Part shown: in pieces, positions 15,280 to 24,099 of the stretch
Layout: every line of letters starts with the position of its first letter
Position numbering within the stretch: the stretch's first letter is position 1
Assembly (NCBI GenBank): GCA_030066015.1
Contig: JASJCL010000040.1
Coordinates: 1 to 36,153, forward strand
DNA length: 36,153 nucleotides
Reading direction: 5' to 3'
From: Desulfosarcinaceae bacterium
GTDB taxonomy: Bacteria > Desulfobacterota > Desulfobacteria > Desulfobacterales > Desulfosarcinaceae
The notes under the pieces: generated by a model
Seen by the model: only the letters and a program-made list of their open reading frames with translations
Told to the model about the DNA's origin: nothing
Database searches by the model: none
Position numbers and translations under genes: made by a program

Positions 15280-17160
15280 ATGGGGGGATATGCTGGTAAA
15301 CTTCTATATGTCGATCTGACATCCGGTCAGATCCAGAAAACGCCCTTTGCGACCGATTTTGCCAGAGCGAATATCGGCGGTCTTGGATTCGGAACCAGTA
15401 TTTTCGTCGATTTGATCAAAGACAAACCATCTTTTGACGCTCTATCGCCCGATAATCCCTTTATCCTGATGACGGGCCCCTTGACCGGCTGCGGTCTGGA
15501 CGCCACGGCAAGATGGGCGGTGTGCTCAAAGTCACCACTGACAGGATTCTGGGGCGATGCCAATGTGGGCGGCTACTTCGGTGCTCGTCTTAAATGCGCG
15601 GGATACGACGGTATCGTGATCACCGGGGCAGCCCATCATCCGGTATATCTTTACATCAACGACCAGCAGGTCGAGCTTCGCGATGCCACCGCATATTGGG
15701 GCAAAGATGTCTATTCACTGACCGACCTGTTGTCCCAAGAATTGAAAACCCAATCCGCAGCAAAGGGAGAGGTGCTGGCCATCGGACCGGCTGGCGAGAA
15801 GCGGGTCCGCTTCGCCAACCTGATCCATAAGAAGGGGCACGCTGCCGGCCGGACGGGCATGGGGGCCGTCTGGGGGGCCAAGAACCTCAAGGCGATCTAT
15901 GTGGCCGGAACGGGGAAAATTCCAATCGCCCGGCCTGAGCAATTAAAGGCGCTGCGCAAGGAACTCAAAGCGGTATACAAGGAGAGCATCTACATCAGCT
16001 CCATTCAATCGGCTGGAACGCCTGCCCACATGGATGTAGGGATCATCGGCGGAGATATCCCCATTAAAAATTGGCAGCTGTCAGATTGGGAGGATATCGA
16101 CGAACTGGGGCCGGCATCCATCGAAGAGAAGATACACGCCGGGAATCGCACCTGTTATGGATGCCGTGTGGCATGTAAAAAAAACGCTGAAGTAAAAGAG
16201 GGCCCATTTAAGATGGCGAAGGGTCCCGGCCCCGAATATGAAACCGTGGCCGCTTTCGGTACCCTCTGCCTGAACCCCGACATTGAGTCCGTTGCCAAAG
16301 CCAACGAGCTGTGTAATCGCCATGGAATGGATACGATTTCCTGTGGCGCGACCATCGCCTTTGCCATAGACTGCTATGAAAACGGACTCATCAGCACACA
16401 AGAAACCGACGGTCTCGAGCTCTCTTGGGGAAATGCGGCCGCCATCGTCGCCATGGTGGATAAGATTGGCAAAAAAGAGGGCTTCGGTGCGATACTGGCG
16501 GAAGGCAGCGCCCGCGCTGCAGCCGCAATCGGTCAAGGCGCGGCGGCGCTTTTGACAACGGTCAAGGGGCTGGAAGCGCCCATGCACGACCCGAGAAGCG
16601 CCCATGGTTACGGGCTCGCCTACGGCGTCTCGCCACGGGGCGCCTGTCACGAAGCGAGCCTCACCTATGAAGTCGAGGGCGGCGCGATCTACATACCGGA
16701 GTTGGCGGACCTGGCGGAGGATTTGCCCGAGGGCAGCCAAGGCCGTGCGAAACTCAATGTGGCCTGCCAGGATTACGGCATGTTTTTTTCGAATTGCGCC
16801 ATATTCTGCAATCTCGGCGGTGCGCCGCTGAATGCGACCCAGGCCGTGGCGATGTTGAACCTCGTGACGGGTTTTGACTACAGCTTGGAAGAGATCATGG
16901 GCATCGGCCGGCGAATCTGGTATCGAAAACGCGCCTTGACCAACCTTTTTGGCGCGAGAGCCAAAGATGACCAACTCCCTAAACGACTCCTGACACCGCT
17001 GGCGCAAGGCCCGACCAAGGACAGTGTCCCGGACATGGAGTTGATGTTGGCAGAGTTCTATCAACTCCGCGGTCTTGATGAAAATGGGGTCCCACGGGAA
17101 GCGATCTTGAAAGCGCTCGGCCTGAGCACCCTGGCAGACCTCTTGTATCCACCACAATAG
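15280..17160 (+). CDS. aor: Aldehyde:ferredoxin oxidoreductase (tungsten-type AOR)
   Basis: The 626-residue protein has the full family layout: the N-terminal MGGYAGKLLYVDLTSG, the pterin-binding segment AGRTGMGAVWGAKNLKA (189-205), and [4Fe-4S] ligands C292, C295 and C299 (C-x2-C-x3-C) with a further Cys at 506 or 510. These enzymes carry tungsten-bis-pyranopterin and couple aldehyde and carboxylate to ferredoxin in the cytoplasm. Here it follows the SCP2 gene by 24 bp with AGGAGG before the ATG, so it belongs to the aldehyde gene run. It may remove excess fatty aldehyde or, with low-potential ferredoxin, reduce fatty acids directly to aldehyde. The ferredoxin at 7383 is the obvious candidate partner. 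The aldehyde specificity cannot be read. Confidence 0.94.
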   Translation: MGGYAGKLLYVDLTSGQIQKTPFATDFARANIGGLGFGTSIFVDLIKDKPSFDALSPDNPFILMTGPLTGCGLDATARWAVCSKSPLTGFWGDANVGGYFGARLKCAGYDGIVITGAAHHPVYLYINDQQVELRDATAYWGKDVYSLTDLLSQELKTQSAAKGEVLAIGPAGEKRVRFANLIHKKGHAAGRTGMGAVWGAKNLKAIYVAGTGKIPIARPEQLKALRKELKAVYKESIYISSIQSAGTPAHMDVGIIGGDIPIKNWQLSDWEDIDELGPASIEEKIHAGNRTCYGCRVACKKNAEVKEGPFKMAKGPGPEYETVAAFGTLCLNPDIESVAKANELCNRHGMDTISCGATIAFAIDCYENGLISTQETDGLELSWGNAAAIVAMVDKIGKKEGFGAILAEGSARAAAAIGQGAAALLTTVKGLEAPMHDPRSAHGYGLAYGVSPRGACHEASLTYEVEGGAIYIPELADLAEDLPEGSQGRAKLNVACQDYGMFFSNCAIFCNLGGAPLNATQAVAMLNLVTGFDYSLEEIMGIGRRIWYRKRALTNLFGARAKDDQLPKRLLTPLAQGPTKDSVPDMELMLAEFYQLRGLDENGVPREAILKALGLSTLADLLYPPQ

Positions 17161-17314
17161 TTCGATTTTAGCCCCCGCCGCTGCAGCCAGGCGGGATGCG
17201 TCGGGACGATTGGATTGAATTGAGAGATGTGGGTCTCGAAACGATGCCCCCGCTCGGGAGCTGTCCACGGCATGGTATTTTAACTGACGATTCATACCCT
17301 TAAGGAGAATTGCC

Positions 17315-17617
17315 ATGACGATGAGCAAGGATGAGTTCCAGAGGAAAATGAAGCAACAACTCGACGACCTCAATGCCAAGTGGCGCAGCGAGCGCCAGAA
17401 ATTTGAGGAGATGGCCCAACACGCCACTGCGGAGGTCTTGAAAAAGGTGGAAAAAGAGTGCGAAGAGTTCCGTCAGTTGCGCAGGCAAATGAAGGAGAAA
17501 ATCATCGATCTCGAGGTGGCCAGTGAGAATGCCTGGGAAGATGTTAAGGCCAAATCAGAGGCTTCCTGGAAAGAGCTGAACGAGAGCTTCAATAAAGCGG
17601 TCTCCCGTTTTAAATAG
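17315..17617 (+). CDS. Small coiled-coil protein, possibly phasin-like
   Basis: This is a 100-residue, highly charged protein, helical and heptad-like almost throughout (about residues 5-95), with no Cys-rich site, signal peptide or membrane span. The start is well supported: AAGGAG lies seven bases before the ATG. Sequence alone gives no function. Size, charge and amphipathic helices recall small phasins and apolipoprotein-like proteins, and its place behind the aldehyde/wax gene run makes a droplet or granule surface role reasonable but unproven. The 154-bp gap after the AOR gene shows no clear promoter or terminator. Confidence 0.65.
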   Translation: MTMSKDEFQRKMKQQLDDLNAKWRSERQKFEEMAQHATAEVLKKVEKECEEFRQLRRQMKEKIIDLEVASENAWEDVKAKSEASWKELNESFNKAVSRFK

Positions 17618-18290
17618 GGTCAGCGACGCTGCAGTACCCTTTCCGGATCATTGGGCCGCACTTCGAAACGCCCTTTCGACGGCCGCCGTGCCAGCGTCGT
17701 CATCAGCGCTGCTCTTCCATATGCCATCAGATCGCTGACGGCGAGCGGTCGGTTTAAAAGGTCTAATCTTCTGAACGCACTTATTTGATCGTGAAGTTGG
17801 ATAACACATCCATGGAAATATTGGATCGGTCAAGGTACTGGATGAAACAGGATAAGCGAGAAAGCTGTTCCGACGGTGGAGAGATATGCGGGGACGTCTG
17901 GTACCTATTCGCCATCTTGGATGAATGCTCAGCCGCCGGCGCGTTGCCGAGCTCGGCAACATCACGAAGCAATTTGCGCGTCGGAACGAACACCGGTCTG
18001 TGATTGGCAGCGGGGTTTCTCAAAAAGGGATTCAATGCCCTCCGACACAGTCGGGCGGTGGCTGGCGGTTGGTTGGCCCCGTACATCTGGTATGGGCATG
18101 CCCAATTCGCGCATCACGTCCATGTTCTTGGGTTTTTTCGCGCCGTTGTAGATAAGGCGCCGTCGTCGTTTTCGTATAGGTGCATCTGGCTATCGGGCGA
18201 GGTGGTTTGGTTCTTAATTCGTTCAGTGTTTCAATTGGTTGGTGGAGAAGATAACTCCGCGACCGCTGAACTGGCTTGGAGGAGGGAAGC
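17618..18290. other. Gene-poor spacer, possibly with decayed coding sequence
   Basis: No intact gene is recognised in about 670 bp. Several short frames exist on both strands, none with a good start or known motif. On the minus strand a 69-codon open stretch (17623-17829) ends in TGA at 17620-17622 and reads like the C-terminus of a protein, but has no supported start. Degenerate remains of a gene are possible. The only clear functional signal is the GGAGGAGGG ribosome site before 18291. Confidence 0.45.
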
Positions 18291-20078
18291 ATGCATCGGT
18301 TTGAAAAACCAGACAATTTAGTTGAATTGATCGAAAACAGCCTTGAGAAGTATCCTGACAATGCCATGTTCGGAACCAAGAACAAAGAGGGGGAATACGA
18401 GTGGGTGACCTACAGAGAAGTCGGCGAACGTATTGACAACCTTCGCGGCGGTCTAAGCCAGGCAGGTATAAAAGCGGGCGATGCCGTCGGTATCATTGCA
18501 AACAACCGCGTGGAATGGGCGATCACCGCATATGCCACATTCGGCCTCGGTGGGCGGTACATCCCGATGTACGAAAAAGAACTGGTCAAAATTTGGAAAC
18601 ATATTATCAATGATGGCGGTGTCAACCTGCTGCTGGTGGCCACCCCTGAAATATATGAACAGATAGAAGCAATGCGTGATGAGCTGCCGGGACTTGAAAA
18701 GGTCTATCTGATAGAGGGCGATGGGGAAAATACCATGTCCGGCCTGGAAAAAATAGGTGCCGCCAGCCCGGTCCCCTCCATACGTCCTAAACCCGAAGAT
18801 ATCGCCGTACTGATCTATACTTCGGGGACCACGGGTAATCCCAAAGGGGTGCTTCTTTCCCATGGCAATTTTACCAGTAATGTCCTGGCCGGTAAAAAAG
18901 TCTTTCCCGATTTGAATGAACACGACCGGGGGTTGTCCATTCTACCCTGGGCGCATTCTTTCGGCCAGACGGGTGAGCTGTATTTTTACTCCCTTGTCGG
19001 CGGCTCCATCGGATTTATGGGAGATGTTACCACCCTGGGAGATGATATGGGCAAAGTCAAGCCGACCTTCTTAATTGCCGTACCGCGGGTATTTAACAAG
19101 ATCTACGCAGGCCTTTGGGCGAAAATGAACGAAAAAGGGGGACTGGCCAAGAAGCTGTTTGAAATGGGAATTGCGTCTGCAAAGCGTAAGCGCGAGCTGT
19201 CAGAAAGTGGCCAGTCGGATTTTTTCACGAATCTAAAATTCAAGATTGCAGATGCGATCGTGTTCAATAAAATTCGGGCCAGGTTCGGAGGCCGATTAAC
19301 AGCGGCTCTGAGCGGAAGCGCGACCATGAACGTTGAAATTGGGCATTTTTTTTCGGACCTGGGAATCCCTGTGTATGACTGCTACGGACTAACGGAAACC
19401 TCCCCGGCGGCGACCATGAACGGCCCATTGGCCCATAAGCCTGGAAGTGTGGGGAGACCCATTGATCATGTCAGTGTGAAAATTGATAAGATGTTTGCCG
19501 ATGGAGATGAGGATGGCGAAATCATTATATACGGCCCCAATGTGATGCAGGGATATCATAACAATCCCGAAGCCACCAAAAAAGTTATGACCGAGGACGG
19601 TGGTTTTAGAACCGGCGACCGCGGACGACTGGATGAAGACGGATACCTCTTCATCACCGGTAGAATCAAGGAGCAATATAAGCTCGAAAATGGGAAATAC
19701 GTTTTCCCTGCCGCCATTGAGGAAGAGATCAAACTGTGTCCGCTCGTGGAGAATGCCATGATTTACGGAGAGGGCAAGGCATATAATGTCTGCCTCGTTG
19801 TGCCGGATTTCATCGTGCTTGAAAAATATGCCGCGGACCATGATTTGCCGACCGATCCGCAAGCGCTGATTCAGGAAAATAAGATCCAGGAGATGATTTC
19901 GGGTGAGATCACCGAATCCTTGAAGGGGAAGTTCGGGGGATATGAAATACCCAGAAGATACACGTATCTGAGTGAAAATTTCACGCTTGAGAACGGTACG
20001 CTTACCCAGACGATGAAGTTGAAGCGGCGGGTCGTGCTGGAGCAGCAAAAAGATCAGATAAAAGCGTTATATGCATGA
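18291..20078 (+). CDS. Long-chain acyl-CoA synthetase (AMP-forming, FadD15-like)
   Basis: This 595-residue adenylate-forming enzyme activates fatty acids to acyl-CoA through acyl-AMP. The AMP-binding signature YTSGTTGNPKG spans 176-186. The A5-type segment YDCYGLTETSPA, the GYHNNPEATKK segment, the hinge region RTGDRGRLDEDGYLFITGR and a C-terminal Lys-containing segment are all present. Length and motifs fit the long-chain FadD15/FAA1-like branch. The start is the ATG at 18291, directly after GGAGGAGGG; a TTG five codons earlier would lie inside that ribosome site. It would supply acyl-CoA for the wax synthase and possibly for the AAR-like reductases. A terminator follows at once. It is a single-gene unit, about 670 bp from the gene before it. 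Confidence 0.93.
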   Translation: MHRFEKPDNLVELIENSLEKYPDNAMFGTKNKEGEYEWVTYREVGERIDNLRGGLSQAGIKAGDAVGIIANNRVEWAITAYATFGLGGRYIPMYEKELVKIWKHIINDGGVNLLLVATPEIYEQIEAMRDELPGLEKVYLIEGDGENTMSGLEKIGAASPVPSIRPKPEDIAVLIYTSGTTGNPKGVLLSHGNFTSNVLAGKKVFPDLNEHDRGLSILPWAHSFGQTGELYFYSLVGGSIGFMGDVTTLGDDMGKVKPTFLIAVPRVFNKIYAGLWAKMNEKGGLAKKLFEMGIASAKRKRELSESGQSDFFTNLKFKIADAIVFNKIRARFGGRLTAALSGSATMNVEIGHFFSDLGIPVYDCYGLTETSPAATMNGPLAHKPGSVGRPIDHVSVKIDKMFADGDEDGEIIIYGPNVMQGYHNNPEATKKVMTEDGGFRTGDRGRLDEDGYLFITGRIKEQYKLENGKYVFPAAIEEEIKLCPLVENAMIYGEGKAYNVCLVVPDFIVLEKYAADHDLPTDPQALIQENKIQEMISGEITESLKGKFGGYEIPRRYTYLSENFTLENGTLTQTMKLKRRVVLEQQKDQIKALYA

Positions 20079-20080
20079 AG

Positions 20081-20107
20081 AAAAAATGCGGTTGATGCCG
20101 CCTTTTT
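20081..20107. terminator. Terminator after the acyl-CoA synthetase gene
   Basis: A-run, GCGG (20088-20091), six-base loop, CCGC (20098-20101), then CTTTTT. With A and T runs flanking both sides it can act in both directions. It starts two bases after the stop codon. The stem is short, but the layout is typical. Confidence 0.65.
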
Positions 20108-20464
20108 CAGGAACGGCAAGGCCGGAAGCGCCCAGCGGTAAACAGCAGCGTTGACCCGCCGGTTAGAAGACGGGTCGCCCGCCTTGGATCTCGTTTCGAG
20201 GTCCTCCGATGGGCACCCGGCCGCTGTTTGGTAGAAGTGGTGCTGGCTAGACCTGACAGAAAGAGGTCTCGAAGCTTGATGAATCGGGATTCTGGGTCAC
20301 CATGGATCATCTCGTCGAACTTCATGTTAGGTCGATACGGGGCTCGGCCTGAAAAGAGGTCGGTCTATTTCTGGCCGGATTTAAACCGTTTCCGCCGCCG
20401 TACCGACGAGGTGATCCGCAGCATGCACTTTTACGGTCCACGCGCACGCGTTCAATGCACCGCG
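20108..20464. other. Convergent intergenic spacer without recognised gene
   Basis: About 360 bp lie between the acyl-CoA synthetase terminator and the stop of the leftward methyltransferase gene. Short frames on both strands show no motif, ribosome site or family resemblance. I see nothing functional beyond the terminator to its left. Confidence 0.5.
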
Positions 20465-21085
20465 TCAGCGGTTCCCAGACCGCGTGTTGGCGCACACTTC
20501 CCAGATGCGCTTGTGATGCCCGGCCCTACGAATTCTCCTTTCAGTAACCATCACCCGGTTCCACGGCGGTCCAAACAGTCTGCGCATGCATTCGCACGTG
20601 AAGAAGCGCTTTTCGATTTCAGCGGTCCTGCACCGGGTGTCGCTGGCTGAATTGAATCTTCCAAGGAAGAGTCCTCCGGCCACCAGCCTGTCCGCCAACC
20701 GCCTGACAATGGCGGTGGTAATGTCGAATGGAAAATAATGCAGGGATTGATCCGCCACGATGAGGTCGAATAGTTCTGCTGCAAACGGAAGTCCCTCCCG
20801 GATATCGGCCCTGACAATTTTCGCACCCGGAACCAGCAGTTTGCAAAGCGCCAGCGCCCTTTCAGATATGTCGATGGCACTGACCGCAAAACCAAGTTCC
20901 ATGAGCAGGCGAGTGTTATGACCGGGACCACATCCCACATCGAGGGCCCTTCGTCGGTCGCGCCCAGGCGGCACCCTGTGAATCCAGGTTGCGAGCCAGG
21001 GGTCACTCTCGCCAATGGGGCCATCATGGCGTGGGCGTGCGTACTTTCGGTCCCAGTAATTCTGGTGTAGTCCCCCCTCATCCAT
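20465..21085 (-). CDS. Class I SAM-dependent methyltransferase
   Basis: The 206-residue protein has the class I methyltransferase fold: motif I LDVGCGPGHNT (48-58), an acidic motif II (AIDIS), DIREGLPF and the motif IV/post-motif region DLIVADQSLHYFP. Resemblance is to the small TehB/UbiE-like methyltransferases; the substrate is not predictable. Its ATG overlaps the stop of the C_GCAxxG_C_C gene by eight bases, so the pair is co-transcribed. The C-terminus shows no extra domain. Confidence 0.85.
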   Translation of the reverse strand: MDEGGLHQNYWDRKYARPRHDGPIGESDPWLATWIHRVPPGRDRRRALDVGCGPGHNTRLLMELGFAVSAIDISERALALCKLLVPGAKIVRADIREGLPFAAELFDLIVADQSLHYFPFDITTAIVRRLADRLVAGGLFLGRFNSASDTRCRTAEIEKRFFTCECMRRLFGPPWNRVMVTERRIRRAGHHKRIWEVCANTRSGNR

Positions 21086-21509
21086 TTTTGGCCGTCAGAA
21101 TGTCGGACAGCATCCCTGCCACAGCTCCCGAAAGCTGCTTACATTTATCCATGTTGTGCTGCGGGCCGAGTCGATCCAATACAGAGCTGCAATTGGAAGC
21201 GCCATAAGCGCTCCTGAACCGTTCACCCAACGCCCGGGCGAGTTGGAAGACTTCCTTTTTGGCCGCCTCCCTGTCCGGTTCCATTCTTCCATAGAGGTAC
21301 CCAATCGCCACCAGACCGCCGGTAAGCGCACCGCAGGTTCCGTCAAAGGTCTTCACCGCACCGCCACCGAAGGCGCTCGCGACCCGTGGGATCTCCCTGG
21401 ACGGTCGCTTTCCGTAGGCGTCGACGATGGCCCTGGAAACTGCCTCCGCACAATGAAAACCAGCGCTATGATAGGCGACAGCTGTTTGAACGATCTCTTC
21501 TCTGTTCAT
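21078..21509 (-). CDS. C_GCAxxG_C_C family redox protein
   Basis: The 143-residue protein has the family pattern of spaced cysteines: HCAEA near residue 20, the central GTCGALTGG segment, NCSSV and DKCKQL. These small proteins are common in anaerobes and are thought to bind metal or act in redox reactions; no reaction is established. I use the ATG at 21509, preceded by AGGAAA; longer upstream frames would extend across the divergent LysR promoter. It is paired with a methyltransferase (8-bp overlap) and divergent from a LysR regulator 99 bp away, the usual layout of a regulator and its target. Confidence 0.85.
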   Translation of the reverse strand: MNREEIVQTAVAYHSAGFHCAEAVSRAIVDAYGKRPSREIPRVASAFGGGAVKTFDGTCGALTGGLVAIGYLYGRMEPDREAAKKEVFQLARALGERFRSAYGASNCSSVLDRLGPQHNMDKCKQLSGAVAGMLSDILTAKNG

Positions 21510-21554
21510 CGCGATATTTTCCTGTTGGATGCGTTGATATGGCTTGATTGAACG

Positions 21555-21573
21555 ATATGTTCGGAATACATAT
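21555..21573. promoter_or_regulatory. Probable LysR-type operator in the divergent spacer
   Basis: ATATGT and ACATAT form a perfect dyad separated by seven bases (21555-21560, 21568-21573). Within it TGT-N7-ACA is the T-N11-A pattern typical of LysR-type binding sites. It lies between the divergent LysR and C_GCAxxG_C_C starts, 36 bp from the LysR ATG. Confidence 0.55.
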
Positions 21574-21608
21574 AACTCAAATGATTTGTTTTTATAAAAA
21601 GGATAAAT

Positions 21609-22541
21609 ATGAGTTATGCAAGCATGAACCTGAATCAATTGCGAGTTTTCCATGCCGTCGCCCGTTTGCAGAGTTTCACGCGCGCTTCGACGGAGCTGTG
21701 CATCACCCAACCGGGGGTCAGCAAACATATCCAAGCGCTTGAATCCCATTATGGGATTCGGCTGTTTGACAGGCTTGGGAAAACCGTGGCGCTTACGCCC
21801 GCCGGCGAGACCTTATCTGCAGCAACGACATCCATCTTTCGGTCATTGGAGGCTGCCAAGGCGAAGATTGACGATATCAAAGGTGTCACCGGGGGCAAGT
21901 TAAACGTCGGCGCCAGCTTCACTATCGGGACCTATTTGATTCCGGAAATCTTAAGCCGGTTTCACCAGCTGTACCCCGAAGTAGAGATCACACTGGAGAT
22001 CGCCATGAGCCGGCATATTGCGCAGAAGGTGGTTTCCAACGATTTGGACATCGGCTTTCTGGGCGCGCCCGCCGGAGATGATCGGTTGGTTCTGCAGAAG
22101 ATGATGACGGATGAGTTGACCCTCGTTGTCGCTCGCGAACACCCCTGGAACCGGCGAGAAAGCGTAAACGCCGATGAATTACGCCGACAACCCTTTCTAT
22201 TGCCGGGTCCGGGTTCCGGTACGCGAAGCACCATCGAAGCGCATTTAGAGCAGGCAGGCATACGGCTGGCGAATACAATTGAGTTCGGCAATATCGAAGC
22301 CGTCAAGAAAGCGGTCGCGGCCGGAATGGGCGTGTCCTTGTTGTCCAAGCTGGCAGTGATGGGGGAGATCGGCTCGGGCGCGCTCAAAAGTCCCAAGCTG
22401 AGCGGCATCCGTCCTTTTCGTTCCCTCTATTTCGCACGCCACAAGGATAAATTTCTGTCCACGACCCTTCGGGTGCTGATCGAGATGTTGGCGACGATTC
22501 ACTTTCCCGATATGGGCAGCTCTGATCCGCTTTCCGGGTGA
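21609..22541 (+). CDS. LysR-family transcriptional regulator
   Basis: The 310-residue protein has the N-terminal winged HTH (NLNQLRVFHAVARLQSFTRA, then TQPGVSKHIQALE) and a periplasmic-binding-like effector domain from about residue 95 onward. The effector half resembles the CysB/Cbl-like and CbbR-like lineages only in general terms; the ligand is unknown. The ATG at 21609 follows AAGGA; a second ATG five codons later is possible. It is divergent from the C_GCAxxG_C_C/methyltransferase pair, the likely target. It converges with the XRE-cupin gene after 81 bp. Confidence 0.93.
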   Translation: MSYASMNLNQLRVFHAVARLQSFTRASTELCITQPGVSKHIQALESHYGIRLFDRLGKTVALTPAGETLSAATTSIFRSLEAAKAKIDDIKGVTGGKLNVGASFTIGTYLIPEILSRFHQLYPEVEITLEIAMSRHIAQKVVSNDLDIGFLGAPAGDDRLVLQKMMTDELTLVVAREHPWNRRESVNADELRRQPFLLPGPGSGTRSTIEAHLEQAGIRLANTIEFGNIEAVKKAVAAGMGVSLLSKLAVMGEIGSGALKSPKLSGIRPFRSLYFARHKDKFLSTTLRVLIEMLATIHFPDMGSSDPLSG

Positions 22542-22622
22542 CCCGACGAGACCCCATAACGCCCTGAAGCAGCACCCTCCTCAGAGATCGCCGCCGATGG
22601 TTTACGGATGGTGAGCCGCGGG

Positions 22623-23924
22623 TCATAGTTTGACCCAGAGCAGCACGGCCGCCGTCTCCCCCGTGTTCTTCCAACTCGCGGGAATCTCCCGGGTGAGGTG
22701 GATGACGCTGCCGGTCTGGAGCCGGTGGACGCGGTCGCCGAGGGTCATCTCCATCTCGCCGCTGATGAGATGGCCGATCTCCTCGCCCTTGTGATGAAAG
22801 AAGTGGCCTTCACAGCGCTGCCCGCGGGGCATCTCCAGGCGGAAGAGTTCTGTCGGATGGTCCTCCTGGGCGGGCAACAGACGCCATGCCTTGACACAGG
22901 CTCTTGAGAGGTGGGGGAGGGGTATCGGTTCGCCGTCACCGGTGTGGACCGCCGGCGCTGCGGGCTGCCCTTTTTCTCCGAAGAAGCCGCTCACATCCAC
23001 CGCAAGGATCTCGGCCATCCTTACCAGAGCGGGAAGGGAAGGGTAGATGAGGTTGCCCTCGATTTGAGAGATGGTGGAGGGGGTCACTCCCACGTGGCGG
23101 GCCAACTCCTTCTGGTTCATACCCTTGGCGTTGCGCAGGATTTTGAGCCGTCCGCCGAGGTTGAGCTTCCCCAGCAGGGGCGGCGTCTTTTCGAAGCTCA
23201 CCGCATTGTCTTCACTCCAATAGGTCACCAGTTTGTTGAGCCGGGCCGGTTTGCGCCCCTTGGCCTTGATGATGGTCAACCCGGACTTGCCGCGCTTCAT
23301 GGAGAGTTCCATCACCACTTGGGCAATCTGATTGATGCGGGCCCGCAGACGGGCGCTGTGGGCCTCCCGCTCGATTAGCCAGTAGGCGATGGTTTCCATC
23401 GCGAACAGGCGGGGGCAGGCCCTTGCGTAGAAGTGCAGGACACTTTCCTCATCCCCCCAGAGGTCTTGCATACCGGTGAGACTTTCGAAGATCAGGTGAA
23501 CGTGTCCCCCGAGGGCTTTATGGAGGTTGTTCACGGCGTCCATCACCTGCTGGGGTTTCTCCGGAGCGCCGATTTTAACCAGCTGACAGCGGCGTCCTTC
23601 GCCGCTTGCATCATAAAAATCGCGGAAGATCGTCGAGCCTTCGCCCTTGCCATTCGTGAAGCAATCCACGATGGTGAAGTTGTCGGCGTCGGCCAGTGGT
23701 CCCAGATCGGCCATCAAGGTCTTGGGCGAGCGGTCGAAGCTGACGTAGATGAGGGGGTGGTTTTGATCCCGGCAGGCGGTGGCCAGCTGGTAGGCGAAGG
23801 GCTGCGCCAGACTGCCGGCAACGTCGTACCAGATGACGTTGTCGCCGACAAAAAGACTTCCAAGGTGATCGTCCAGAGCTGCAATGCCGGTGGTCAGACG
23901 CTTCTCTTCCAAGGTTTTCTCCAA
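22623..23924 (-). CDS. KaiC/RAD55-like pseudo-ATPase - XRE HTH - cupin regulator
   Basis: The 433-residue protein has three parts. Residues ~10-245 resemble a KaiC/RAD55 RecA-type domain (TTGIAALDD start, LIYVSFDRSP, LIFESLTGM near the Walker B position). The P-loop is degenerate: at 33-42 it reads YDVAGSLAQP, with no GK[T/S], so ATP hydrolysis is unlikely. Residues ~259-315 are an XRE-type HTH (MNQKELARHVGVTPSTISQI). Residues ~365-430 are a cupin fold with HFFHHKGEEIGHLISG. XRE-cupin regulators usually sense a small metabolite; the RecA-like part may serve as an interaction module. The first in-frame start is TTG at 23924, without a good ribosome site, so the N-terminus is uncertain by several residues. 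Confidence 0.8.
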   Translation of the reverse strand: MEKTLEEKRLTTGIAALDDHLGSLFVGDNVIWYDVAGSLAQPFAYQLATACRDQNHPLIYVSFDRSPKTLMADLGPLADADNFTIVDCFTNGKGEGSTIFRDFYDASGEGRRCQLVKIGAPEKPQQVMDAVNNLHKALGGHVHLIFESLTGMQDLWGDEESVLHFYARACPRLFAMETIAYWLIEREAHSARLRARINQIAQVVMELSMKRGKSGLTIIKAKGRKPARLNKLVTYWSEDNAVSFEKTPPLLGKLNLGGRLKILRNAKGMNQKELARHVGVTPSTISQIEGNLIYPSLPALVRMAEILAVDVSGFFGEKGQPAAPAVHTGDGEPIPLPHLSRACVKAWRLLPAQEDHPTELFRLEMPRGQRCEGHFFHHKGEEIGHLISGEMEMTLGDRVHRLQTGSVIHLTREIPASWKNTGETAAVLLWVKL

Positions 23925-24099
23925 CGCGGAATCATTCTGAGGACCGTTGTCGCCCCCAACCTGTTACCACGGATCGTCTCTATGGGGCAAACCCCCGCAG
24001 CCGCAGCACTGCAGGGACCTTTCGGAAAATGCGGTTTTACTGGAATTGATCCCGCACACCCAATCAGGTGTCTTCGCAAATGAGATCTCACCAAGTGGA

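Noticed and set aside
16081-17427. 448-codon open frame on the minus strand opposite the AOR gene
   Set aside because: It lies across a textbook AOR and the start of the coiled-coil gene, shows no family motif and has no ribosome site.
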